From SURF-32 sp964648365 (GTDB taxonomy: Bacteria > Planctomycetota > Phycisphaerae > UBA1845), in the NCBI GenBank assembly GCA_964648365.1, contig CAZYLK010000118.1, forward strand, positions 1 through 19,114: a stretch of DNA of 19,114 nt, written 5' to 3'. The notes under the pieces were generated by a model. The model searched no databases. It was not told the origin of the DNA and saw only the letters and a list, made by a program, of their open reading frames with translations. This document shows, one piece after another, positions 1-6,589 of this stretch. The stretch's first letter is position 1, and each line of letters opens with the position of its first letter. The position numbers and the translations under genes were made by a program.

Positions 1-261
1 GTGCCGCCGTCGCGCGACATCGCGTGCGACGCGATCGAATCGCTCGACGTGAAGTGCCGCAACGGCCGCGTCCGAGCGCGCCTCGAGTCCGACCTCGAAC
101 CCGGCACGACGCTGACGCTGACGAACAACGGCGTGCATCGCAAGCTGCGCATCGACGACGAAGGCCGGGCGAAGACCCACTACCGCGAGCAGACCGGCGA
201 GCACACGCTGCTGCTGCTGGACTGCCCGGCGATCTCGCAGGAGGTGGACTGCGGCGAGTGA
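1..261 (+). CDS. 3' end of a secreted protein gene, three-cysteine C-terminal domain (partial)
   Basis: An open frame runs from the window edge to a TGA at 259-261, so the gene starts outside the window and the GTG at base 1 need not be its start. The 86 visible residues contain KCRNG near residue 18, a PGTTLTL stretch, EGRAK, a GEHTLLLLDC segment and a final cysteine two residues from the end (DCGE). The same layout of KC, then PG/EG plus a hydrophobic strand, then G(K/R)xK, then (E/D)C, then a terminal Cys closes the M14 peptidase at 8490-8738 and the beta-helix protein at 14797-15048. I infer that this is the tail of another exported, probably beta-helix or peptidase protein. The function of the domain is unknown; an all-beta fold is inferred from alternating hydrophobic residues only. 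Confidence 0.75.
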   Translation: MPPSRDIACDAIESLDVKCRNGRVRARLESDLEPGTTLTLTNNGVHRKLRIDDEGRAKTHYREQTGEHTLLLLDCPAISQEVDCGE

Positions 262-584
262 GGCGGGCCACCTGCGTCGTCTCAGCGGCGCGGCTCGGGA
301 CGATCAGGAGGGGTGCGTGACAGACGCGGCGGGCACGCTCGAACGTGGCACGGCCATCCTGGCCGTGATTCGGACGGTGGCAGGCCCGTGCTTCCGTCGG
401 GAATCGGTTTCCGGCCAGGCAAACCCAAATGCTGAGTCGCCATCACGGGCAAGATGCCCGTGCCACGCGCGCCGCCCGCGGTTTAAGGGCCCGCCGATTG
501 CGTCACGCACCCGATCAGTTGGACTTCGCTTCCGGCTCGAAGGCCACACGCGAAGCCCGTGCCGCGCCGCGCCTCAACGTGCCG
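262..584. other. Intergenic stretch between convergent genes
   Basis: This gap separates the end of the first gene (+) from the end of the subtilase gene (-). It holds the REPIN-like element at 345-466 and otherwise no convincing gene. Reading frames that cross it lack ribosome-binding sites and recognisable motifs. No U-tract terminator is visible. Confidence 0.6.
345..466. repeat. REPIN-like element with inverted palindromic ends
   Basis: The left end (345-371) reads GTGGCACGGCCATCC and onward and contains a perfect hairpin: CACGGCCA at 349-356, loop TCC, TGGCCGTG at 360-367. The right end (441-466), read on the opposite strand, begins GTGGCACGGGCATCT and contains its own perfect hairpin: CACGGGCA at 444-451, loop AGA, TGCCCGTG at 455-462. 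The two ends are inverted copies of each other with compensating G/C changes that keep both stems paired. This is the architecture of REP doublets (REPINs) and of MITE-like elements. No transposase is encoded nearby, so mobilisation would have to be in trans. Confidence 0.7.
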
Positions 585-2357
585 CTACTTGCCGAAGGCG
601 TTCATCTGCGCGGCGGCGTCGGCCAGGTCCACGTCGAAGTCGCGATCTACGTCGGCCGTGAGGCAGGCCTCGTCCACGGTGACGCGCGGACCCTGAAGGC
701 AGGCGCTGAGTCGCCCGTGGTCCGCCAGATCGACGGTGCCGTCGCAATCCGTGTCACCGGGACGTGTCTGGATGTCGAGCAGCCGATTGGCCGCGGCCAG
801 CAGGTCGAGCTTGCCGAACCCCCAGTCGCGATTGGGCGTCGCACCCGTTTCGGCGTCTTCGCGAGCGGAAGCCCGCAGAAGCGTTCGTACTTCCTCAGCC
901 GTCAGCGTTGGATTGACTTGCAGCAGCGCCGCGATCGCTCCGACGACGATGGGGGCCGAGCCGCTGGTCGCGCCCGCGCGCCCGTAGAGCCCGCCGCCGT
1001 CGGCGGCGAGATTGCCGCGAAATGTCCCCCACCATGACCGCGTCGCGTACGCCGCGAAGGCGTTGTGCCCCGGCGCGGTCAAATCGATGCCGTACTCACG
1101 GCCGTCACGGGTGGGGCCGGCCGAGGAGTCCAGCCATAACTGGCCGGTCAGACCCTCGTCTCCGACGTATCGGGGTATTCCATCGATATCGACGTACTCG
1201 GTTCGCACGACATGTGCGCCCGCGACGATGGCCGATCGCGTTGTTGCGTAATCGGTGAGGCGGCCGGGAACGACGTGGTTCTCGAACACGAAGCCGCGGA
1301 TGTCCCCGTTGTAGGCGTCGAATCGACCCTGTCCCGGCGTGACGGCCCGAAGGCGGATCTCGCCGCCGCCGACATGCCCGTCGAGCCTCATCCAGATAGC
1401 GCGGTCCGGCCCGTTCGACGTCCACGGGTAGAACGCCTCGCCCGGATGGTATTGATAGATGGCGATGCCGTTTGCCTCCGCGCCGCCGCCCGGAGGTACG
1501 GGACCGACCACCGCGCCGTCATCCATCGCGATCGTGACTTCGGCGGGAACAGCACCGGTGTACCAGAGAGAAAGATAGGTCGAACGACTGTCCGGCAGTG
1601 TAAAGCGCACGCGCGTCGCTTGCCCATCGGCATACGCACCGCCGGCATGGGTGGGATGGCTGCCTTCATCGCCCGACGCAGCCACGTAAGCACGTCCCGG
1701 CCGGTGCTCACCGAAGACCTCGTCAATCTTGCGGCTGACCGCCGATGTGCCGTCCATCGGACCCCACTGTACGCCACTGTTGATCAGCGCGACGCACGGG
1801 CGGTTCAGTTCGTCGATCTTCGCGTCGAGCCAGTCGAGCGCATCGCCCCAACATCCCTGGAACGCGGCTTCGGCCGGTTCGTTGCCGTGAGCGGGCGCGC
1901 CTTCGGACACGAGCTTGACGATGATCAGGTCGGCTTCCGGTGCGATGCCGCGATACCTGCCGTTGGCGAAGGCGCGGCCGTTGCCGGCGGCCAGACCGGT
2001 GGTGACCGTTCCATGCCCGACGGCATCGCGCATGCCCAGCGGCGGGCCGCCTTTCAGCGCGGCGTTGATCTGCGCCTCGCTGTACTCGACGGGCTGCGGA
2101 CCGCCGTTGCAGACATCCTGGCCGGTCATGTCGAGCATTGCCCTGATGCGGGTTGTTCCGTCGGGCTTGATGAAGTCGGGATGCGTCCAGTCGATGCCGC
2201 GGTCGAGAATGGCGACGATCACGCCCGAGCCCGTGAGGCCGTGGCACATTTGCGCATGATCGGAGCGTGTGTCGCGACGCACCCGATCGCCGGCGGCGGC
2301 GATCGCACAGCACACGGCACATGCCAATGCCGCATTCCGCCAGACTTGACAATTCAT
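585..2357 (-). CDS. Secreted S8 family (subtilisin-like) serine peptidase with C-terminal dockerin
   Basis: The 590-residue product starts at an ATG with GGAGC about 9 bases upstream. Residues 1-22 form a signal peptide (hydrophobic LACAVCCAIAAAG). The catalytic Asp is D52 in VAILDRGID, the His is H115 in GHGT, and the Ser is S465 in ATSGSAP, in the subtilase order D-H-S. Residues of roughly 250-400 separate the oxyanion region from the Ser and include a beta-rich insertion seen in large bacterial S8 enzymes. The usual oxyanion-hole Asn (AAGNEG) is Asp here: ASGDEG, D230, codon GAT. The last 57 residues (from about 534) are a type I dockerin-like pair of calcium loops, GDTDCDGTVDLAD and ADVDRDFDVDLAD, common at the ends of planctomycete exported proteins. 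It probably acts outside the cytoplasm as a protease, though the Asp substitution could alter activity. The gene is convergent with the first gene and has a candidate promoter at 2575-2603. Confidence 0.92.
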   Translation of the reverse strand: MNCQVWRNAALACAVCCAIAAAGDRVRRDTRSDHAQMCHGLTGSGVIVAILDRGIDWTHPDFIKPDGTTRIRAMLDMTGQDVCNGGPQPVEYSEAQINAALKGGPPLGMRDAVGHGTVTTGLAAGNGRAFANGRYRGIAPEADLIIVKLVSEGAPAHGNEPAEAAFQGCWGDALDWLDAKIDELNRPCVALINSGVQWGPMDGTSAVSRKIDEVFGEHRPGRAYVAASGDEGSHPTHAGGAYADGQATRVRFTLPDSRSTYLSLWYTGAVPAEVTIAMDDGAVVGPVPPGGGAEANGIAIYQYHPGEAFYPWTSNGPDRAIWMRLDGHVGGGEIRLRAVTPGQGRFDAYNGDIRGFVFENHVVPGRLTDYATTRSAIVAGAHVVRTEYVDIDGIPRYVGDEGLTGQLWLDSSAGPTRDGREYGIDLTAPGHNAFAAYATRSWWGTFRGNLAADGGGLYGRAGATSGSAPIVVGAIAALLQVNPTLTAEEVRTLLRASAREDAETGATPNRDWGFGKLDLLAAANRLLDIQTRPGDTDCDGTVDLADHGRLSACLQGPRVTVDEACLTADVDRDFDVDLADAAAQMNAFGK

Positions 2358-2574
2358 GCTGCCTGCTCCGATTTTCCACCTGATGGCCGGACCTGTCGCG
2401 ACCGGCGATTGTCCTGCGGCCGCTCACGGCAGAGCACCGCCAGCATTCCGCGGCGGCGCGCCGACGCAACGGTTTCGCCAATCTGCCTGTAGCGTCAACC
2501 GTGCCGCCGTGGCTTGCTTCGTACGTGAAGTCGTTCTTTCCGATCAGCCCGCCGGCCCCGGCCAGACCGGTGGC

Positions 2575-2603
2575 ATTATATCCGATCCGGCGGATCGACC
2601 CAA
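2575..2603 (-). promoter_or_regulatory. Candidate sigma-70-type promoter for the subtilase gene
   Basis: On the minus strand TATAAT (2580-2575) is preceded 17 bases upstream by TTGGGT (2603-2598). The -10 matches the consensus exactly; the -35 matches at TTG only. It would give a leader of roughly 200 bases before the ATG at 2357. Confidence 0.42.
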
Positions 2604-2643
2604 GAACGTTTCACCGGCGGTGAACCGTCGGATCGCCGGATCG
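2583..2643. promoter_or_regulatory. Nested inverted repeat overlapping the subtilase promoter region
   Basis: Outer arms CGATCCGGCG (2583-2592) and CGCCGGATCG (2634-2643) are perfect 10-base inverted repeats. They enclose the near-perfect palindrome TTCACCG-G-CGGTGAA (2610-2624). The outer left arm lies in the spacer of the promoter candidate at 2575-2603 and the inner palindrome lies just upstream of its -35. A two-site operator or a cruciform/REP-like structure are both possible; no regulator is identified. Confidence 0.5.
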
Positions 2644-2841
2644 TCGGATAGTCGGGGCTGCGGCACGCCGGCCCACCTTGGCCCGGGCGTGCCTGCCAGC
2701 CAGGCATTGGGAGGGCGTCGACGATCGAGTCAGCGGCGTTGCGGGATGGCTCGTGGTGCGGGCTTGTGGAGAGGCTAATGGCGGCCGCGGTGGCGATGAC
2801 AGCGTGAACGGCGGGAACGTCAGCCGTTCTTCATGCTACAA

Positions 2842-2870
2842 TTGTCCGTCGGCGCGGAAGGTGCTACGCT
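2842..2870 (+). promoter_or_regulatory. Candidate promoter for the 2908 gene cluster
   Basis: TTGTCC (2842-2847), a 17-base spacer and TACGCT (2865-2870) would place the start of transcription near 2877, about 30 bases before the ATG at 2908. An alternative -10 is TACAAT just upstream (about 2837-2842). Confidence 0.4.
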
Positions 2871-2907
2871 TGAATGATGAGCCGCGTCTTGGTGAGGAAT
2901 GGGTTAC

Positions 2908-3177
2908 ATGGCAAAGGTAGCAACATTGGCAAGCCGCCTTCGCGACGCCTTGCTGGGGGGGCTGGAGACCGCCGGCATCGACGCGAGGGTCGAAATCGAG
3001 CGCGTCCGCGGCACCAGGCTTCACCGCGTGTATGCCATCGCGAATGCATTTCAGCACTTGCGCCCTTCCGAGCGGCAGGATCTGGTGTGGCGCATTCTCG
3101 ACCAGGCCCCGGCCCCGGACGAGCGGTTGCAAGTCAGCATGATCTACACGGTGACGGAAGATGAGTTGCCGAACTGA
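2908..3177 (+). CDS. Small hypothetical protein paired with a YgiT-type zinc finger
   Basis: The product has 89 residues if it starts at the ATG at 2908, which has GGTGAGG ten bases upstream; an in-frame ATG at 2899 is only one base after that site and so is less likely. The N-terminus is a predicted amphipathic helix (ATLASRLRDALLGGLETAG). A strand follows, then VYAIANAFQHLRPSERQDLVWRIL and a final strand ending TVTEDEL. The order helix, strands, [VA]xxAFxxLxxxxRxxLVWxxL, strand, TxxEL recalls BolA/IbaG-type proteins, but I cannot establish homology by eye. The gene overlaps the next one by 17 bases, so the two are probably translationally coupled. A partner role in a toxin-antitoxin-like pair is an inference from this arrangement only. 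Confidence 0.7.
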   Translation: MAKVATLASRLRDALLGGLETAGIDARVEIERVRGTRLHRVYAIANAFQHLRPSERQDLVWRILDQAPAPDERLQVSMIYTVTEDELPN

Positions 3178-3367
3178 CGTCCGTCAGTTGACGACCTGCA
3201 TCGCCTGCGGATGCACGCGCGTTGAACGCAAGGTCGTCTCCGTACGACGCCGCGACGGACGAACTGTCCGCGGCATCACGGCGGAAGTATGTCCCGATTG
3301 CGGCGAGCGGTATTACGATCTGGAGGCCATGCGGAAGCTCGACGCGGCGGCCGGCGCGGATCGGTAG
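3161..3367 (+). CDS. YgiT-type zinc finger protein (antitoxin-like)
   Basis: The 68-residue protein has a CIACGC knuckle (C13, C16) and a CPDCGERYYD knuckle (C44, C47) separated by basic strand-forming residues. This is the pattern of the YgiT-type zinc finger family, related to the N-terminal domain of the MqsA antitoxin. It lacks the helix-turn-helix half of MqsA. The ATG at 3161 lies inside the last codons of the preceding gene (overlap 3161-3177), so expression is probably coupled. In many bacteria such short proteins accompany a small toxin of about 90 residues; here the partner is of unrecognised type. An alternative is a zinc-binding accessory protein with no toxin role. Confidence 0.75.
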   Translation: MSCRTDVRQLTTCIACGCTRVERKVVSVRRRDGRTVRGITAEVCPDCGERYYDLEAMRKLDAAAGADR

Positions 3368-3447
3368 CGGATGCTTCACTTGGCCGCCAGCTCGCCGACG
3401 GGCGAACGGCATGCCTGGCCGCCGTGGTCGAGGTAATGGACTCAATC

Positions 3448-3918
3448 ATGAGTCATCCGATTGACTTAATGAGAGAGAGCGGCCTGCTCGATTGGGTTTG
3501 TCTCCTGGTGGGGTTCGAGCGCGGCTGGGCGCGGCGCAGCGACGTGATCGCGTATGCCGTCCAATGGCTCCTGGATCATCCCGGCGAAACGGATCATCGC
3601 GTCGCGTTGATGGCCGGCGGGGAGTGTTACGACGACGACCGTCTGCAGGGCATGCTGCGCGACTATCTCGATGTGCCTCTGCCGCAGGTGGCAATCGAAT
3701 TCGCAATTGACAAGTGGCGCTTCGCTCACTTGGTCGAACTGTCGCACAGACCGATAGCCGATGACTCGATCGACGATCTGGCAGTTCTAAATGCGACGAT
3801 TGGGTTCCCCGCGGAGATGCCCCAGCCTCCGTGGCAAAGCGAATCCTGCGCACTGAGCGCTTTGCAAGATGCAATCGAGGCCCTCAAAGTTCGATTCGGG
3901 ATTGCGGGCGCGAGCTAG
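3448..3918 (+). CDS. DUF2247-like hypothetical protein
   Basis: The frame encodes about 156 residues from ATG 3448 (160 from ATG 3436; GAGGT at 3430-3434 is too close to 3436 and rather far from 3448, so the start is unsettled). Recognisable features are GLLDWVCLLVGFERG, a following DVIAYAVQWLLD helix, a KWRFAHLVELSHRP helix and GFPAEMPQ. The pattern LxWxxLxxG...DxIxYA...KWrxxxL...gFPxxM resembles DUF2247 as I remember that family; I could not align it. No signal peptide or membrane span is seen, so it is probably cytoplasmic and acidic. It lies 80 bases downstream of the zinc-finger gene and probably belongs to the same transcript. Its 3' end overlaps the convergent gene at 3884 by 35 bases. 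Confidence 0.7.
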   Translation: MSHPIDLMRESGLLDWVCLLVGFERGWARRSDVIAYAVQWLLDHPGETDHRVALMAGGECYDDDRLQGMLRDYLDVPLPQVAIEFAIDKWRFAHLVELSHRPIADDSIDDLAVLNATIGFPAEMPQPPWQSESCALSALQDAIEALKVRFGIAGAS

Positions 3919-4450
3919 TATTGCCCGCCTGCTCGAACGGCGTGCCGCACTCCGGGCAGCGCGGCTCCGGCAGGCCGCGCAGGTCGTAGTCGCACACGCG
4001 GCAACGGCCGGGATCGTGGGTCGGATGGAGAATCCGACGGTCGAACCACCGAAAGGCTGGCGCCAGAACGGCGCAGAAGGCCCCTACGACGACTATGAAC
4101 ACGGTATGGTCGCGCAGGTACTCACCGAGCGTCTCGCGGCCCATCCCGATGGCGATGTAGTCACGCGAATCGGGGAGCCAGACATCGAAGAAGCCCGCGC
4201 CCATGGCCCCCATGACAAACGCCTCAAACGGGCGGAGCCCCCGACGGGCGGCGATGCAGGTGCCTGAGAGAATCGCCAGCAGCGAAATTGTCTCGCTCAA
4301 TTCCCAGACGTTGCCCGGGGGCGTGAGTCTCGGGGCGATCAGCGTCATCAGCAGAACCAGCGCATTCGTCCCCAGCATGACGCCGAAGGGCGGCGTGAAC
4401 GTCCAATGATCACACCGGCTCCACCATGTACCCTTCGGCTTGTCGATCAT
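3884..4450 (-). CDS. Membrane protein with C-terminal zinc ribbon
   Basis: The 188-residue product starting at MIDKPKG has four hydrophobic segments (about 21-40, 54-69, 76-93 and 117-135), then a charged linker and a C-terminal zinc ribbon: CRVC (C150, C153) followed by DYDLRGLPEPR and CPEC (C165, C168). This terminal ribbon is typical of many planctomycete, especially Phycisphaerae, small membrane proteins; the function is unknown. The frame is open further upstream to 4675, but that part is the alternate frame of the aspartic protease gene and has the composition of a shadow, so I use ATG 4450. No strong ribosome-binding site is visible. It lies 28 bases after the protease gene, so co-transcription is likely. 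Confidence 0.8.
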   Translation of the reverse strand: MIDKPKGTWWSRCDHWTFTPPFGVMLGTNALVLLMTLIAPRLTPPGNVWELSETISLLAILSGTCIAARRGLRPFEAFVMGAMGAGFFDVWLPDSRDYIAIGMGRETLGEYLRDHTVFIVVVGAFCAVLAPAFRWFDRRILHPTHDPGRCRVCDYDLRGLPEPRCPECGTPFEQAGNTSSRPQSRIEL

Positions 4451-4478
4451 GTCCGGCAGGTCCGACCACGACAACGAC

Positions 4479-4859
4479 TCACTTGGCGATCGAGCAGGCG
4501 ATGTCGGGGCTGGCGGGGTTGACGTCGATGCGGCGGTCGCGGGGGGACACGACCAGGTCCATGTCTTCCATCGCGATCGCCCCCAGCAGCACCTGGTCGC
4601 CCAGGACGATGGCGCCGCCGAAGCCGGTGCGGTTCTTGAAGCGAATCTGCACGGGGCCAACGTAGGGCACGACATGGCGGGTGCTGTCGGCGATCGTCAC
4701 CTCTTTGCGATCGAACTCGTCAAGCCCGAGCCGGTCGGCCAGCGATCGCGGAATGCATGTATGCACTGAGCTTGTATCGGCCAGCGCCTCGACCTCGATC
4801 GGCGACAGTTCCGGACGGCGCGGGTTGCTCAGCGTGATCTTCGTCATCACAAGACCCAT
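4479..4859 (-). CDS. Clan AA aspartic protease, AF_0612-like family
   Basis: The 126-residue protein matches the pattern of small single-domain retropepsin-like proteins found widely in planctomycetes: MGLVMTKITLSNP at the start, VEALADTSSVHTCIP around the active site, a VTIADSTRHVVPYVGP strand-turn-strand, VLGDQVLLGAIAMEDMDLVV and a terminal NPASPDI. The catalytic aspartate is D28. The family signature is usually DTG; here it is DTS (residues 28-30), a conservative change at the third position. Such proteins would act as dimers; substrates are unknown. The start at 4859 keeps the MGLV opening usual for the family, although no clear ribosome-binding site precedes it. It lies 82 bases downstream of the response regulator on the same strand. 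Confidence 0.85.
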   Translation of the reverse strand: MGLVMTKITLSNPRRPELSPIEVEALADTSSVHTCIPRSLADRLGLDEFDRKEVTIADSTRHVVPYVGPVQIRFKNRTGFGGAIVLGDQVLLGAIAMEDMDLVVSPRDRRIDVNPASPDIACSIAK

Positions 4860-4941
4860 CCAGGGTAGGATAGCAAGCGCCAGTCGAACCGGACAGATTT
4901 GCAGGGTGCGATCGCGTCGCTGGGCAGCCCGTTTCAGCCGC

Positions 4942-5628
4942 TCATCCCCCCTCCCCCTCCTCGACCTTCATGCAATACCCCGCCCCGATCACCGTGTGAA
5001 TCAGCCGGCGGCTGAAGCCCTTGTCGATTTTTCGCCGCAACATGCTCACGTAGACGTCGATGACGTTGCTGTCGGTGTCGAAGTTCATGTCCCACACGTG
5101 TTCGCCGATCTGCGTCCGCGTGACCACCCGGCCGGCGTTGCGCAGCAGGTATTCCAGCAGGGCGAACTCCTTCGTCGTCAGCTTGATGGCCTGACCGGCG
5201 CGCGTCACGGTCCGCCGCACCAGATCCAGTTCGACGTCGGCGAAGGTCAGCCGGGAGGCCTCGCGGGCCTCGCCGCGGCGGAGCAAAGCGCGCAATCGAG
5301 CGAGAAGTTCGTCGAACTCGAACGGCTTGGTGAGGTAGTCGTCCGCCCCGGCGTCGAGACCCTGAACCTTGTCGCCGGTCGTGGACAGGGCGGTAAGGAT
5401 CATGATGGGCGTGCTGACGCCGCGGCGGCGGAGGTTGCGGCAGACGTGCAGACCGTCCTGATCGGGGAGCATGACATCGAGGATCACCGCGTCATAGGCC
5501 GCGGCCGCCGCCATCTCCTCGCCCTGATGCCCGCCGTCGGCCGTGTCGACGGCATAGCCGTTCTCGACCAGTCCCTGGCGGATCACGCCGGCCATCTTCG
5601 GGTTGTCTTCGACGATCAGGATTCGCAT
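4942..5628 (-). CDS. OmpR/PhoB-family two-component response regulator
   Basis: The 228-residue protein has an N-terminal receiver domain (residues 1-112) with the acidic pair E7/D8, phospho-acceptor D51 in ILDVMLPD, T79 in ILTA and K101 in LTKPF. A winged-helix DNA-binding domain follows (about 128-222): LTTKEFALLEYLLRN, the VTRTQIGEHVWD recognition region and NVIDVYVSMLRRKID, closing with IHTVIGAGYC. The set resembles the CusR/CopR/MprA group. Genes of this type are usually followed by a histidine kinase, but here an aspartic protease follows, so the regulator is an orphan within this window. TACAAT on the minus strand at 5745-5740 may be the -10 of its promoter, without a good -35. Confidence 0.95.
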   Translation of the reverse strand: MRILIVEDNPKMAGVIRQGLVENGYAVDTADGGHQGEEMAAAAAYDAVILDVMLPDQDGLHVCRNLRRRGVSTPIMILTALSTTGDKVQGLDAGADDYLTKPFEFDELLARLRALLRRGEAREASRLTFADVELDLVRRTVTRAGQAIKLTTKEFALLEYLLRNAGRVVTRTQIGEHVWDMNFDTDSNVIDVYVSMLRRKIDKGFSRRLIHTVIGAGYCMKVEEGEGG

Positions 5629-5852
5629 GGCGTTATCGGCGTCATCCGGTCTGGCGGACCGCGGCGGCGCCGGGCCGCGCGGGCAACGTCAGCGTCAGGG
5701 CGGTCCTTCGCCGGCCAGGCTCGGCGGCGCGCCGCGAGAATTGTAACGCCATGCCGATGCGGCGATACCGCCTCGCCCCGGCACGCGGAGCACAAGACCG
5801 CGGCCCGCAACGACCGAAATAAACGAGTCAACGGGCTGGCCCTGGACGCGCC

Positions 5853-5858
5853 TATAAT
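5853..5858 (+). promoter_or_regulatory. Consensus -10 directly before the start codon (possible leaderless promoter)
   Basis: TATAAT at 5853-5858 would set the transcription start at about 5864-5866, which coincides with the ATG at 5866. No ribosome-binding site precedes either ATG 5857 or ATG 5866, in keeping with leaderless translation. No convincing -35 is seen at the usual distance, so this is tentative. Confidence 0.35.
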
Positions 5859-5865
5859 GGACAAT

Positions 5866-6528
5866 ATGCACGTGAGCCCCGCCATCTGGATCAGCCTGCT
5901 GTTGGTCGACGCCGCCTTCGGGGCGGTAACGCCGCCGCCGACCCATGCACCGGTGCAGGACGCCGCCCAGGTTCAGGATCAGGACGACGATCTGGCCGAC
6001 CGCCTGCTGCGCAAATCAGCCGGCGAGGAAGACGAAGACGTCATGGACCGCATCATGCGGTTGATGGCCGAAGCGGGACGCCGGCTGGAACTGGGCTTCG
6101 ACCCCGGTGACGAAACGCAGGCCGTTCAGGCCCGCATCCTGAAGGAACTCGACGACGCCATCAACGAGGCCGCCTCGCGCCAGCGACGCCGCCAATCGAG
6201 CCAGCCGCCGCCGCAGGGCGACACGCGCAAACAGCAGGATCCCTCCAAGCCCAAGCCGCAGCCGTCCGACAAGCAGCAAGGCGAGGATGCCGCCATGCAG
6301 GCAGGCAATCCCAGCGAGGCTGCGCCCGCGGGTACCGGCGTCGCTGAAGGCGCCGCGCTCGACGGCACGCTGATCGACCGCCGCCGCGGCTGGGGGCACC
6401 TGCCGCAGCGCGACCGCGACCAGATCCTCCAGAGCTTCGGCGAACGTATGCTGGAGCGCTACCAGTCGTGGATCGAACGCTACTATCGTGCCCTGCAAAG
6501 CGACGACGATGCACTGAGCCAGCCGTGA
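5866..6528 (+). CDS. Exported planctomycete protein with WGxLPxRxR motif
   Basis: From ATG 5866 the product has 220 residues; ATG 5857 would add MDN. A signal peptide covers about residues 1-19 (IWISLLLVDAAFGA). Then come acidic stretches (QDQDDDLADRLL, EEDEDVMDRIMRLM), a predicted helix, a Gln/Pro/Lys-rich low-complexity linker (roughly residues 105-145) and a conserved C-terminal block GWGHLPQRDRDQILQSF...YQSWIERYYRAL. The WGxLPxRxR...YYRxL block is one I recognise from planctomycete proteins encoded near von Willebrand, DUF4175-like and squalene-cyclase-fold genes; its role is unknown. The next gene follows after 61 bases on the same strand and probably shares the transcript. Confidence 0.75.
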   Translation: MHVSPAIWISLLLVDAAFGAVTPPPTHAPVQDAAQVQDQDDDLADRLLRKSAGEEDEDVMDRIMRLMAEAGRRLELGFDPGDETQAVQARILKELDDAINEAASRQRRRQSSQPPPQGDTRKQQDPSKPKPQPSDKQQGEDAAMQAGNPSEAAPAGTGVAEGAALDGTLIDRRRGWGHLPQRDRDQILQSFGERMLERYQSWIERYYRALQSDDDALSQP

Positions 6529-6589
6529 GCGGCGGGCGCGCAGCGACGGGTGGACCGCAAGTCCGAGCCGCGCCGCCAGGAGCGTACCG

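Larger units (their letters stand above)
2358..2907. other. Divergent intergenic region with regulatory structure
   Basis: This 550-base gap lies between the subtilase (-) and the small gene at 2908 (+). It contains a minus-strand promoter candidate (2575-2603), a nested palindrome (2583-2643), a small inverted repeat TGCCTG/CAGGCA near 2691-2707 and a plus-strand promoter candidate (2842-2870). I find no supported gene in it; open frames here have no motifs and poor start sites. Confidence 0.6.

Noticed and set aside
1212..2492. A 426-codon plus-strand frame
   Set aside because: It is antisense to the subtilase, whose catalytic motifs and signal peptide are clear; the plus-strand translation has no motifs.
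2908..3177. Firm assignment as BolA family
   Set aside because: Only a loose pattern agrees; the usual conserved histidine and RHR residues are not clearly present.
4451..4675. Longer N-terminus for the zinc-ribbon membrane protein
   Set aside because: The extra residues are the alternate frame of the aspartic protease gene, rich in Ser/Pro/Thr/Trp, with no homologous pattern.
4681..6528. A single 615-codon plus-strand frame
   Set aside because: Its first 390 codons are antisense to the response regulator and protease genes and look like shadow translation; only the part from 5857/5866 has signal peptide and conserved blocks.
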